Source: Streptomyces humi (GTDB lineage Bacteria > Actinomycetota > Actinomycetes > Streptomycetales > Streptomycetaceae). From it: a DNA stretch of 64,000 bases. Made by a program: the position numbers and the translations under genes. How positions within the stretch are numbered: position 1 is the first letter of the stretch; each line of letters opens with the position of its first letter. The stretch lies in NCBI RefSeq assembly GCF_001005085.2, contig NZ_LBMU02000041.1:62001-126000 (forward strand), given 5' to 3'. This document shows positions 15,777-24,000 of this stretch, piece after piece. The notes beneath the pieces are model-generated. The model was given only the letters and a program-made list of their open reading frames with translations. It did not search any database and was not told where the DNA came from.

Positions 15777-15879
15777 CCCAGCAGGGTAGCCCTCGGCCGG
15801 CACCCCCAAGTGTCGAGGCTCACGCCCCTGTCTCTTACCGGATCCCTAACTCGGTCTGGGATCGGTACTTTCCAGTAGG

Positions 15880-15885
15880 TACGCT
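15880..15885 (+). promoter_or_regulatory. Putative -10 (TACGCT), leaderless start
   Basis: TACGCT lies 7 nt before the ATG of the lipid kinase gene, which has no Shine-Dalgarno sequence. Confidence 0.45.
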
Positions 15886-15892
15886 GCAATCC

Positions 15893-16861
15893 ATGCGTGC
15901 ACTCCTCGTGGTCAATCCGGCGGCAACCACCACAAGCGCACGTAGGCGCGACGTTCTGATCCACGCGCTCGCCAGCGAGGTGAAGCTGGAGGCGGTCACC
16001 ACCGAGTACCGCGGTCACGCCCGCGACCTGGCACGGCAGGCGGCGGCGAGCGACGACATCGACCTCGTCGTGGCCCTGGGCGGCGACGGCACGGTCAACG
16101 AGGTGGTCAACGGCCTGCTGCACGACGGCCCCGACCCGGACCGGCTGCCCGGTCTCGCCGTGGTCCCCGGCGGATCCACCAACGTCTTCGCCCGGGCCCT
16201 CGGCCTGCCCAACGACCCGGTCGAGGCCACCGGCGACCTGCTGGACGCGCTGCGCGAGAAACGGGAGCGCCTGGTGGGCCTGGGGCTGACCGCCGGTACT
16301 CCCGGCACCGTGGACGAGGCGGTCCCGGCCCGCTGGTTCACCTTCAACGCGGGACTCGGCTTCGACGCCGGCGTGGTCGGCCGGGTCGAGCAGCAGCGCG
16401 AACTCGGCAAGAAGTCGACACACGCGCTGTACGTACGGCAGGTGGTCCGGCAGTTCTTCGGCGAACAGCACCGCCGGCACGGCGCGATCACCCTCGAGCG
16501 GCCCGGTCACGACCCGATCAACGATCTGGTCGTGGCGATAGTCTCGAACACGTCGCCCTGGACGTATCTCGGCAATCGCCCGATGTACACGTCACCTAAG
16601 GCCTCGTTCGATAAGGGCATCGACGTACTCGGTCTCAGCCGCCTGTCGTCCGCCGCGGTTGCCCGGTATGGCACGCAGTTGCTCACTTCGTCCCCCGAGC
16701 GCGGACCCCATGGCAAGCATGCGGTGTCGTTGCACGACCTGGACCAGTTCACCTTGCATTCGAAGGTGCCCCTCCCCCTCCAGATGGACGGCGACCACCT
16801 AGGACTGCGTACGAGCGTGACGTTCACAGGCGTACGCCGCGCACTGCGTGTGATTGTGTGA
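15893..16861 (+). CDS. Diacylglycerol kinase family lipid kinase
   Basis: A 322-residue DAGK_cat/YegS-like lipid kinase. The N-terminus MRALLVVNPAATTTS and the nucleotide-binding GGDGTVNEVVNGL (about residues 64-76) are diagnostic, followed by PGGSTNVFARALGLP. Members phosphorylate diacylglycerol or sphingosine-like lipids at the membrane surface. The ATG follows a -10-like TACGCT by 7 nt. It is upstream of wblE with a 319-bp gap, so it is probably transcribed separately. Confidence 0.9.
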   Translation: MRALLVVNPAATTTSARRRDVLIHALASEVKLEAVTTEYRGHARDLARQAAASDDIDLVVALGGDGTVNEVVNGLLHDGPDPDRLPGLAVVPGGSTNVFARALGLPNDPVEATGDLLDALREKRERLVGLGLTAGTPGTVDEAVPARWFTFNAGLGFDAGVVGRVEQQRELGKKSTHALYVRQVVRQFFGEQHRRHGAITLERPGHDPINDLVVAIVSNTSPWTYLGNRPMYTSPKASFDKGIDVLGLSRLSSAAVARYGTQLLTSSPERGPHGKHAVSLHDLDQFTLHSKVPLPLQMDGDHLGLRTSVTFTGVRRALRVIV

Positions 16862-17180
16862 GCGGAACGGGCTAAAGTCCTTTCACTCGAACGTTTAGGC
16901 CAGGATCCACCCCATGGAAGTACGGCTGTGACCCAGTCGACACCGAGGAATCAAAAAAAACTTTCCGGAAGGGGTTGTATCCGCCGCTGAGGTTTGCGAG
17001 GCTCTACGTGGCGGTCGGGACAGCCCGCAACATCGGCATCCACTGACCACCGGAATCCCCCTTCAACTCACAGGACCCCTGCCGGGAACCTGGCAGTCGG
17101 CCCTTCACTTGTTGAGGGATTCGTGAAAGCGTTCACATTCACAAGCACTGAGCATGTAATACCAAGGAGAGGTAGCAGCC
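16862..17180 (+). other. Intergenic region upstream of wblE
   Basis: This 319-bp gap holds an A-run at about 16953-16960 and a palindromic TTCCGGAA just after it. At 17123-17136 is an inverted repeat, GTGAA-AGCG-TTCAC, followed by a second TTCAC at about 17138. AGGAGAGG precedes the wblE ATG. The inverted repeat could be an operator for wblE, but no binding protein is indicated. Confidence 0.4.
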
Positions 17181-17438
17181 ATGGACTGGCGTCACAACGC
17201 CGTTTGCCGCGAGGAAGACCCCGAGCTCTTCTTCCCCATCGGCAACACTGGTCCTGCGCTGCTGCAGATCGAGGAAGCCAAGGCCGTCTGCCGTCGCTGT
17301 CCTGTTATGGACCAGTGTCTGCAGTGGGCGCTCGAGTCCGGCCAGGACTCCGGCGTCTGGGGTGGCCTCAGCGAGGACGAGCGTCGCGCGATGAAGCGCC
17401 GTGCCGCCCGCAACCGGGCCCGTCAGGCCTCCGCCTGA
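17181..17438 (+). CDS. wblE: WhiB-family iron-sulfur regulator WblE
   Basis: An 85-residue WhiB-like protein. The four cluster-binding cysteines are C9, C37, C40 and C46 (spacing C-x27-C-x2-C-x5-C). The G-V-W-G-G turn at 58-62 and the basic tail (KRRAARNRARQ) complete the family pattern, so it binds a [4Fe-4S] cluster and DNA or sigma factor. AGGAGAGG lies upstream. The neighbour across a terminator is a PdtaS-like histidine kinase, the same pairing as whiB1 with pdtaS in mycobacteria, which supports the WblE/WhiB1 orthology. Confidence 0.95.
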   Translation: MDWRHNAVCREEDPELFFPIGNTGPALLQIEEAKAVCRRCPVMDQCLQWALESGQDSGVWGGLSEDERRAMKRRAARNRARQASA

Positions 17439-17553
17439 CCCGACCCACCCCGCTAGCCTGAGCTTGGCGGCGCGTACAGCGAGTACGCATCTCCCGCCCC
17501 CGAGCCGCAGCGCGCAGTACCCCCGATGCGCTCAAGAGCAGCAACGAGCGAGC

Positions 17554-17580
17554 AGCCCCGGACCCACCAGGTCCGGGGCT
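17554..17580 (+). terminator. Rho-independent-type terminator after wblE
   Basis: Perfect 11-bp stem AGCCCCGGACC / GGTCCGGGGCT with a 5-nt loop (CACCA), followed by CTTTGCTG. It lies between the convergent wblE and histidine kinase genes and could serve both strands. Confidence 0.8.
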
Positions 17581-17627
17581 CTTTGCTGTGCCCGGACCTT
17601 CGTGCCCGAACGGCCCGTCGGCGCGCC

Positions 17628-19103
17628 CTACTTCTGCGGGCGGACCGGCACGTCCAGGATCACGCGCGTTCCCCGCTCGGGCGCCGGCACCATGTCGAAC
17701 GTTCCGCCCAACTCGCCCTCGACCAGCGTTCGTACGATCTGGAGACCGAGGTTCCCGGAGCGGTGCGGGTCGAAGCCCTCGGGCAGGCCCACCCCGTCGT
17801 CCTGAACGGTGACCAGCAGCCGGGCCTCCTTGGTGGTGCCACCGCGCACCGCCGTCACCTCGACCATGCCCGTGTCGCCCTCCCGGAAGCCGTGTTCCAG
17901 GGCGTTCTGAAGGATCTCGGTGAGAACCATCGACAGCGGGGTGGCGACCTCGGCGTCGAGTATCCCGAAGCGGCCGGTGCGGCGGCCCGCGACCTTGCCC
18001 GGTGAGATCTCGGCGACCATCGCCAGCACCCGGTCGGCGATCTCGTCGAACTCCACCCGCTCGTCCAGGTTCTGAGACAGCGTCTCATGCACGATCGCGA
18101 TCGAACCGACCCGCCGTACGGCCTCCTCCAGGGCCTCCCGGCCGCGCTCCGACTCGATGCGCCGGGCCTGGAGCCGCAGCAGGGCCGCGACCGTCTGGAG
18201 GTTGTTCTTCACCCGGTGGTGGATCTCCCGGATGGTCGCGTCCTTGGTGATCAACTCCCGCTCACGGCGCCGCAGTTCCGTGACGTCCCGGAGCAGGACC
18301 AGCGAACCGATGCGGGTGCCCTTGGGCTTGAGCGGGATCGCCCGGAACTGGATCACCCCGTCCTCGGACTCGATCTCGAACTCGCGCGGCGCCCAGCCAC
18401 TGGCGACCTTGGCGAGCGCCTCGTCCACCGGGCCCTTGGTCGGGGCGAGTTCGGCCGTGGTCTGGCCCAGGTGATGGCCGAGCAGGTCGGCGGCGAGCCC
18501 GAGGCGGTGGTACGCGGAGAGCGCGTTCGGGGAGGCGTACTGGACGACACCGTCCGCGTCCACCCGGATCAGGCCGTCGCCGACGCGCGGGGAGGCGTCC
18601 ATGTCGACCTGCTGGTTGGCGAAGGGAAACGATCCGGCGGCGATCATCTGCGCCAGGTCCGAGGCGCTCTGGAGGTATGTCAGCTCAAGACGGCTCGGGG
18701 TGCGCACGGTCAGCAGGTTGGTGTTGCGGGCGATCACTCCGAGGACCCGGCCCTCGCGCCGCACCGGGATGGACTCGACCCGTACGGGGACCTCTTCACG
18801 CCACTCCGGGTCGCCCTCGCGGACGATCCGGCCCTCGTCCAGGGCGATGTCCAGCATGGGGCGCCGGCCGCGCGGGACCAGGTGGCCGACCATGTCGTCC
18901 TGGTAGGAGGTGGGGCCGGTGTTCGGGCGCATCTGCGCCACCGAGACGTACCGGGTGCCGTCCCGGGTGGGGACCCACAGGACCAGGTCGGCGAAGGAGA
19001 GGTCGGAGAGCAGCTGCCACTCCGAGACCAGCAGGTGGAGCCACTCGAGGTCGGAGTCGTCGAGGGCGGTGTGCTGGCGGACCAGTTCGTTCATGGAGGG
19101 CAC
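17628..19103 (-). CDS. PdtaS-like sensor histidine kinase
   Basis: A 491-residue soluble sensor kinase. The N-terminal GAF-like domain covers about 1-155, a PAS domain about 175-285 (DGLIRVDADGVVQYASPNALSAYHRLG), and a HisKA_2-type dimerisation/phosphoacceptor segment begins with IREIHHRVKNNLQTVAALLRLQ. The ATPase part has the N-box EILQNALEHGF and G-box DDGVGLPEG. This is the architecture of mycobacterial PdtaS, which pairs with the antiterminator PdtaR. No response regulator gene is adjacent. The GTG start at 19103 (MPSMNEL) is supported by TACGCT 7 nt upstream. Confidence 0.92.
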   Translation of the reverse strand: MPSMNELVRQHTALDDSDLEWLHLLVSEWQLLSDLSFADLVLWVPTRDGTRYVSVAQMRPNTGPTSYQDDMVGHLVPRGRRPMLDIALDEGRIVREGDPEWREEVPVRVESIPVRREGRVLGVIARNTNLLTVRTPSRLELTYLQSASDLAQMIAAGSFPFANQQVDMDASPRVGDGLIRVDADGVVQYASPNALSAYHRLGLAADLLGHHLGQTTAELAPTKGPVDEALAKVASGWAPREFEIESEDGVIQFRAIPLKPKGTRIGSLVLLRDVTELRRRERELITKDATIREIHHRVKNNLQTVAALLRLQARRIESERGREALEEAVRRVGSIAIVHETLSQNLDERVEFDEIADRVLAMVAEISPGKVAGRRTGRFGILDAEVATPLSMVLTEILQNALEHGFREGDTGMVEVTAVRGGTTKEARLLVTVQDDGVGLPEGFDPHRSGNLGLQIVRTLVEGELGGTFDMVPAPERGTRVILDVPVRPQK

Positions 19104-19110
19104 GTCTGCG

Positions 19111-19116
19111 AGCGTA
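19111..19116 (-). promoter_or_regulatory. Putative -10 (TACGCT), leaderless GTG start
   Basis: On the minus strand TACGCT lies 7 nt before the kinase GTG start and no ribosome binding site is present. This decides between the GTG at 19103 and the ATG at 19094. Confidence 0.5.
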
Positions 19117-19606
19117 CCCGCGGGTCTGTGCGTGGCCTAAAAACACCCGCGGGCCGCGGCGCCTGGGAGGGACCCTCAACCCTCCCGGCACCGCAGCCCG
19201 GAGCAGCAACGGCCGTGGGGTGTGCGGTCCCGGTCGGCCGAAGGTGAGGATCCGGGGCAGTCAGGGCAGAGAGCACCGGTTCCTCGGTCCGTCCTCCTGT
19301 GCGGGGAGGACGGAAGCGTTCGACTGTGCCGTACGGACCCGCCGTACCGCTTCAGCCCATGCACGCAATTGTGGACTAGACCACGGTGTGTGTCCATGCG
19401 TTGGAAGCTGTTCACAGTTGATGCGATCGCAGCCTAGCCCGCCGGGGTCGGCCGTGGGGACGGATGACCGAGGCAGTTTTCCACGCTGCGAAGTTTTTCC
19501 GCAATTCACCCCGTCTGATGTATTCACGTAACCTCGGCCCGGTCGCCTTTTCCCTGCGCCCGACCCGCGGCGACAGGGGCTGGTTCTGTTAGATTGGTCC
19601 CACTAG
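19117..19606 (+). other. Intergenic region between histidine kinase and nagB
   Basis: About 490 bp without a convincing gene, between divergent transcription units. The part near 19340-19550 is clearly less GC-rich than its surroundings. Besides the kinase -10 and the DasR site at its right edge I see no further conserved signal. Confidence 0.35.
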
Positions 19607-19622
19607 ATTGGTCTAAACCACA
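19607..19622 (+). promoter_or_regulatory. DasR operator (dre) upstream of nagB
   Basis: ATTGGTCTAAACCACA differs from the dre core TGGTCTAGACCA by one base. It begins within a -10-like TAGATT, about 47 bp before the nagB start, a position suited to repression. DasR releases such sites on binding glucosamine-6-phosphate, the NagB substrate. A half-site-like ATTGGTCC lies 14 bp upstream. Confidence 0.88.
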
Positions 19623-19668
19623 TAGACCCCGCAGACCCTCCAGCCCTCTTCAGAACGGCAGGCCCAGC

Positions 19669-20454
19669 GTGGAAGTTGTCATCGTTCCGGACGCCGCGGC
19701 GGGTGGCGAGCTGATCGCCGAGGCCATGGCGCGGCTGCTGCGGCGCAGACCGGACGCGCTGCTCGGGGTGGCCACCGGCTCGACCCCGCTGCCCGTCTAC
19801 CAGGCCCTCACCGCCAAGGTCCGCGCCGGCGCCGTGGACACCTCCCGGGCCCGGATAGCCCAGCTCGACGAGTACGTGGGCCTGCCCGCCGAGCACCCCG
19901 AGTCCTACCGCTCGGTGCTGCGACGCGAGGTGCTGGAACCCCTCGGCATCGCCATGGACGCCTTCCTCGGACCCGACGGCACCGCCACCGACGTCCAGGC
20001 CGCCTGCGACGCCTACGACACCGCACTCGCCCAGGCCGGCGGCGTCGACCTCCAGCTCCTCGGCATCGGCACCGACGGACACATCGGCTTCAACGAACCC
20101 TGCTCCTCACTGGCCTCCCGGACCCGGATCAAGACCCTCACCGAACAGACCCGCGTCGACAACGCCCGCTTCTTCGACGCAGACGTCGAACAGGTCCCCC
20201 ACCACGTCATCACCCAGGGCATCGGAACCATCCTGGAAGCCCGGCACCTGGTACTCCTCGCGACCGGCGAGGGCAAGGCCGACGCGGTCGCCGCGACCGT
20301 CGAAGGACCGGTCGCCGCGGTGTGCCCCGCCTCCGCCCTCCAGCTCCACCGGCACGCCACCGTGGTCGTCGACGAAGCCGCCGCCTCCAAGCTGAAACAC
20401 GCGGACTACTTCCGGTACACCTTCGCCAACAAGCCGGAGTGGCAGGGGATCTAG
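19669..20454 (+). CDS. nagB: Glucosamine-6-phosphate deaminase NagB
   Basis: Converts glucosamine-6-phosphate to fructose-6-phosphate and ammonia, linking amino-sugar catabolism to glycolysis. The 261-residue protein shows the family features VATGSTPLPVYQAL (phosphate loop), QLDEYVGLPAEHPESY (catalytic Asp) and LLGIGTDGHIGFNEP. The GTG at 19669 gives VEVVIVPDAAAGG, aligned with the usual NagB N-terminus and length. It is under a DasR site and converges on the das operon, so uptake, hydrolysis and catabolism of chitin oligomers are grouped here. Confidence 0.95.
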   Translation: MEVVIVPDAAAGGELIAEAMARLLRRRPDALLGVATGSTPLPVYQALTAKVRAGAVDTSRARIAQLDEYVGLPAEHPESYRSVLRREVLEPLGIAMDAFLGPDGTATDVQAACDAYDTALAQAGGVDLQLLGIGTDGHIGFNEPCSSLASRTRIKTLTEQTRVDNARFFDADVEQVPHHVITQGIGTILEARHLVLLATGEGKADAVAATVEGPVAAVCPASALQLHRHATVVVDEAAASKLKHADYFRYTFANKPEWQGI

Positions 20455-20470
20455 CGTCGGGCGTCGGGTG

Positions 20471-20521
20471 CAGGTGCGTGGGGGTCGCTCGCGCAGTTCC
20501 TCGCGCCCCCGAGGGGCGCGG
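20471..20521 (-). repeat. Dispersed intergenic repeat, copy 2
   Basis: On the minus strand it reads GGGGGCGCGAGGAACTGCGC, then GAGCGACCCCC. It lies in the 70-bp gap between the convergent nagB and dasD stops and belongs to the same family as the copy at 15282. Confidence 0.6.
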
Positions 20522-20524
20522 CAC

Positions 20525-22009
20525 CTACCGGGGTGCGAGGAGTTCCGCCGCTGCCTGGCCGCACACCCTTGCCGCTCCGTGGGTGGCTATGTGGAGGGCG
20601 CCCCTCGGCGGGGCCTGGGGGACGCCCATCTCCACCACGATCGTGTCCGGGCGGGCCTCGAGCAGGACGTCCAGGGCCCGGCTCATCCACGGGTGGCGGT
20701 GTTCGTCGCGCACCACCGCGACGATACGGCGGTCCCCCGCCGCCACGAGCGCCGCGTGACCCGCGTCCTCGCCCGCGAAGGTGCCGGTCTCGGTGCCGGG
20801 CAGCAGGCGGGTCAGTTCCGCCGCCACTCCCCAGGGGGTCTCCGTGCCCACCGCGATGTTGGCCACCGGGGCGAGGGAGGCGACGAAGGGGGGCGCGGTC
20901 AGCGGGGCGGCGGAGTCGACGCGCGTCACATGAAGCGCGCGGCGGGCCGCGACCAGGCCGATGTCCGCGAGCGCGGGGTCCACCGGCGCCGGTCGTGTCG
21001 TCGCGGTCCAGCGGGCCAGTGACCGTACCCGCTGAGCCGCGTCGGCCAGGCGCTCCTCCGGCAGTTCCCCGGAGCGGACCGCGGCGACCAGGGCGTCGCG
21101 GAGCCGGCGTACCGTCCCCTCGTCCGACAGGCCGCCGCCCACGCAGATCGCGTCGGCCCCGGCGGCGATGGCCAGGACGCTGCCGTGTTCGATGCCGTAG
21201 GTCGCGGAGATGGCCTGCATCTCCATGCCGTCGGTGACGATCAGGCCGTCGTAGCCGAGTTCGCCGCGCAGCAGGTCGGTGAGGATCGTGCGGGACAGCG
21301 TCGCCGGGCGGGCCGGGTCCAGCGCGGGGACCAGGATGTGGGCGCTCATGACGGCACGGGTGCCGGCGGCGATGGCCGCGCGGAACGGGACCAGCTCGCG
21401 GGCGTGCAGGACGTCGGCGGTCACGTCGATGCGGGGCATGGCGTGGTGGGAGTCGACGGCGGTGTCGCCGTGGCCCGGGAAGTGCTTGGTGCAGGCCGCC
21501 ACCCCGGCCGCCTGGAGGCCGGTGACGTAGGCGGCCGTATGGCGGGCGACCAGGTCCTGGTCGGCGCCGAAGGAGCGGACGCCGATGACCGGGTTGGCCG
21601 GGTCGGAGTTGACGTCGGCGGACGGGGCCCAGTCGAAGTTCACCCCGCAGGCGGCCAGCCGCCGGCCCAGTTCGAGGGCGACCTGGCGGGTCAGTTCCGG
21701 GTCGTCGACGGCGCCGAGGGCGTGGTTGCCGGGGAAGGAGGAACCGGTGCGCACCTCCAGGCGGGTGACGTCACCGGCCTCCTCGTCGATCGCCACCAGG
21801 ACGTCGTCCCGTTCGGCCCGCAACTGGGCGGTGAGTGCCGCGAGCTGCTCGGCCGAGACGATGTTGCGGCCGAACAGGCCGACGGAGGCGAGGCCTTCGC
21901 CGAGGCGGCGGAGCAGCCAGTCGGGTGCGGTGGTGCCGGTGAAGCCGGGCTGGAGGACGGTCAGCGCGTCGCGCGTGATTGTGTCCGTACCGCTGGCGAA
22001 TGTCGTCAT
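20525..22009 (-). CDS. dasD: Beta-N-acetylglucosaminidase, GH3 family (DasD)
   Basis: A 494-residue glycoside hydrolase family 3 enzyme of the NagZ/DasD type, cleaving terminal N-acetylglucosamine from chito-oligomers or muropeptides. The family stretch ACTKHFPGHGDTAVDSHHAM holds the His-Asp catalytic pair used by this subfamily, and VTDGMEMQAIS holds the nucleophile aspartate. No signal peptide is visible, so it is intracellular. It is the last gene of the dasA-dasB-dasC-dasD series, starting 9 bp after the dasC stop, in line with hydrolysis of imported chitobiose. Confidence 0.92.
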   Translation of the reverse strand: MTTFASGTDTITRDALTVLQPGFTGTTAPDWLLRRLGEGLASVGLFGRNIVSAEQLAALTAQLRAERDDVLVAIDEEAGDVTRLEVRTGSSFPGNHALGAVDDPELTRQVALELGRRLAACGVNFDWAPSADVNSDPANPVIGVRSFGADQDLVARHTAAYVTGLQAAGVAACTKHFPGHGDTAVDSHHAMPRIDVTADVLHARELVPFRAAIAAGTRAVMSAHILVPALDPARPATLSRTILTDLLRGELGYDGLIVTDGMEMQAISATYGIEHGSVLAIAAGADAICVGGGLSDEGTVRRLRDALVAAVRSGELPEERLADAAQRVRSLARWTATTRPAPVDPALADIGLVAARRALHVTRVDSAAPLTAPPFVASLAPVANIAVGTETPWGVAAELTRLLPGTETGTFAGEDAGHAALVAAGDRRIVAVVRDEHRHPWMSRALDVLLEARPDTIVVEMGVPQAPPRGALHIATHGAARVCGQAAAELLAPR

Positions 22010-22018
22010 CGGATGGGG

Positions 22019-22858
22019 TTATCCCTTCACGGCGCCCGCGGTGAGGCCCGCGGCCATCTTGCGCTGGACGAGGAGGAACAGGACGACGATCGGCACGGCC
22101 ATCATGGTGGAGCCGGCCATCATCGGGGCGTATTCGGTGCCGTGCTTGGTGGTGAAGTTGGCGAGCCAGACGGTCGCGGTCTGGTGCTCCTGGCTGAGCA
22201 GCATCAGGGCGTACAGGTACTCGTTCCAGGCCTGGATGAAGGCGTAGACCGAGGTGGCGACCATGCCGGGCGCGAGGAGCGGGAACACCACGCGGATGAA
22301 GGCGCCGGTGCGGGAGCAGCCGTCGACCATGGCGGCCTCCTCCAGCTCCTTCGGGATGTTGACGATGAAGCCGCGCAGGGTCCACACCGTGAACGGCAGG
22401 ATGAAGGTCAGGTACGTGATGATCAGGCCGCTGAGCTTGTCGTACTGGTCCAGGTCGTTGAGGAGCAGGAAGACCGGGATGATCATGGCGACGAGCGGGA
22501 CCATCTGGACCGCGAGGATGCCGACGATCACGATCTTGCGGCCGCGGAAGGCGAACCGGGAGATGGCGAGGGCGGCGAGCAGGCCGATGACCATGCCGAT
22601 CGCGACGACGGACAGCGAGACGATCAGGCTGCGGCCCACCGGGCCCCAGAAGTCGGCGATGTCCAGCGCGCGGCGGAAGTTGGCCAGGGTGATGCCCGTG
22701 GGCAGCAGGCTCGGGTCCGGGTCGATGGCGTCCTTCGCCGGCTTGAACGCCGTGTTCAGCATCCAGTAGACGGGGAAGCCCGCGGTGACGAAGACGAGCA
22801 GGCCGAGGATGTTCCAGCCCCAGCGTGAGCCCTTGCGGGCGGTGGCGACGGTGCTCAT
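22019..22858 (-). CDS. dasC: ABC sugar permease DasC
   Basis: A 279-residue inner-membrane component of the N,N'-diacetylchitobiose importer. Six hydrophobic helices are visible, and the permease EAA loop reads IPKELEEAAMVDGCSRTGAFIRVVFPLLAPG, where the ATPase docks. The start overlaps the dasB stop in ATGA, so translation is coupled. No ATPase gene is present here; in S. coelicolor the shared ATPase MsiK serves this importer, and the same is probable here. Confidence 0.94.
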   Translation of the reverse strand: MSTVATARKGSRWGWNILGLLVFVTAGFPVYWMLNTAFKPAKDAIDPDPSLLPTGITLANFRRALDIADFWGPVGRSLIVSLSVVAIGMVIGLLAALAISRFAFRGRKIVIVGILAVQMVPLVAMIIPVFLLLNDLDQYDKLSGLIITYLTFILPFTVWTLRGFIVNIPKELEEAAMVDGCSRTGAFIRVVFPLLAPGMVATSVYAFIQAWNEYLYALMLLSQEHQTATVWLANFTTKHGTEYAPMMAGSTMMAVPIVVLFLLVQRKMAAGLTAGAVKG

Positions 22859-23829
22859 TCGACCTCTCCGATCTTCAGCATCTGGCGCATGTACACGGCG
22901 ACGACACCGAGCAGGAGGAGCACGGTGAGCAGGGCGATCGCGGAGCCCTGTCCGTAGTCGTTGACCACGAAGGCGCGGTCGTAGGAGTAGGTGGTCAGCA
23001 GCTGGAACTCGGGTTCGGGGTGGCCGCCGCGCATCACGAAGACCTGCGGGAAGACACCCATGTCCCAGATCACCGAGAGCGTCGTGAGCATCACGATGAT
23101 CGGCTTGAGGATGGGGAGGGTGACGTAGCGGAACACGCCCCAGGCACCGGCGCCGTCGAGGCGGGCCGCCTCCTCCAGTTCCTTGGGGACCTGGGTCAGA
23201 CCGGCGCTGAGCGTGATGACCACGAAGGGCACGGCGCCCCAGACCACCAGGAGCATGATCACCGCCAGCCCCTCGGGTCCGCTGGCGAACCAGTTGTGGC
23301 CGATCATGTCGACCCCGGGAACCTTGCTGAGCAGGGCGTTGAGGATGCCGTAGTCGGAGTCGAAGAGCCACTTGAAGAGCGTGGTGGCGACGATGACCGG
23401 CATGCCCCAGCTGGCCACCAGCACGATGTTGACGAGGGTCTTCACCCAGCCGGAGACCTTCTGGAGCAGCAGCGCGACGAGCATGCCGACGACCATGGTG
23501 AAGACCACCGAGCCGACCGCGAAGACGATCGTGCGCAGCACCACCTGCCAGAACTCGGTGTCACCCAGGACCTGGGAGAAGTTCCCGAACCCGACCCAGT
23601 CGGCGGGCTTGAACCCCCACAGCTGGGACTGCCCGAACTCCTGGAAGGAGAGGGTGACCAGCCGGTAGAAGGGGTAGCCGAGGACGAGCGCGAGGATCGC
23701 CAGGCAGGGCGCGAGCAGCAGCCAGGGGACGGCGGGGCCGCCGGAACGCCGGTTCGCTGTTGGTCTCTTCGGGGACTCCGGTGGGGGTGCCGGCACCTTG
23801 GCGGGTGTGGTCGTGTCAACGGCACTCAT
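22855..23829 (-). CDS. dasB: ABC sugar permease DasB
   Basis: A 324-residue membrane partner of DasC. A proline-rich cytoplasmic N-terminus of about 30 residues is followed by six helices. The EAA motif is VPKELEEAARLDGAGAWGVFRYVTLPILKPI. It overlaps dasC by 4 bp and follows dasA after 171 bp, a gap that contains a dispersed repeat, so dasA may be expressed more strongly than the permeases. Confidence 0.94.
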   Translation of the reverse strand: MSAVDTTTPAKVPAPPPESPKRPTANRRSGGPAVPWLLLAPCLAILALVLGYPFYRLVTLSFQEFGQSQLWGFKPADWVGFGNFSQVLGDTEFWQVVLRTIVFAVGSVVFTMVVGMLVALLLQKVSGWVKTLVNIVLVASWGMPVIVATTLFKWLFDSDYGILNALLSKVPGVDMIGHNWFASGPEGLAVIMLLVVWGAVPFVVITLSAGLTQVPKELEEAARLDGAGAWGVFRYVTLPILKPIIVMLTTLSVIWDMGVFPQVFVMRGGHPEPEFQLLTTYSYDRAFVVNDYGQGSAIALLTVLLLLGVVAVYMRQMLKIGEVE

Positions 23830-23870
23830 CGCGCGCTCCTCAGCAGTTCAAGAAACGTCAGGTGACGCAC

Positions 23871-23930
23871 CCCTCAGGCGCGGGGAACTGCGCGAACAAC
23901 CCCCACGCGCCCGCAGCGGCCCCACCACCC
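23871..23930 (+). repeat. Dispersed intergenic repeat, copy 3
   Basis: GCGCGGGGAACTGCGCGAAC with flanking GC-rich arms, located in the dasA-dasB gap and antisense to the das transcript. It is the only copy inside an operon, and may attenuate transcription or protect the dasA mRNA 3' end. Confidence 0.6.
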
Positions 23931-24000
23931 GACGCGGCACTCTCTTCTGGAACCCACCGGCCGGACCCGTTCCCCCTGTTCCAGGCCCGGCCGCGGTCAC

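Noticed and set aside
17045..17180. Sigma-R promoter before wblE
   Set aside because: A GGAAT occurs at 17052-17056, but the triplet 18-19 nt further on is ACC/CCC and not GTT.
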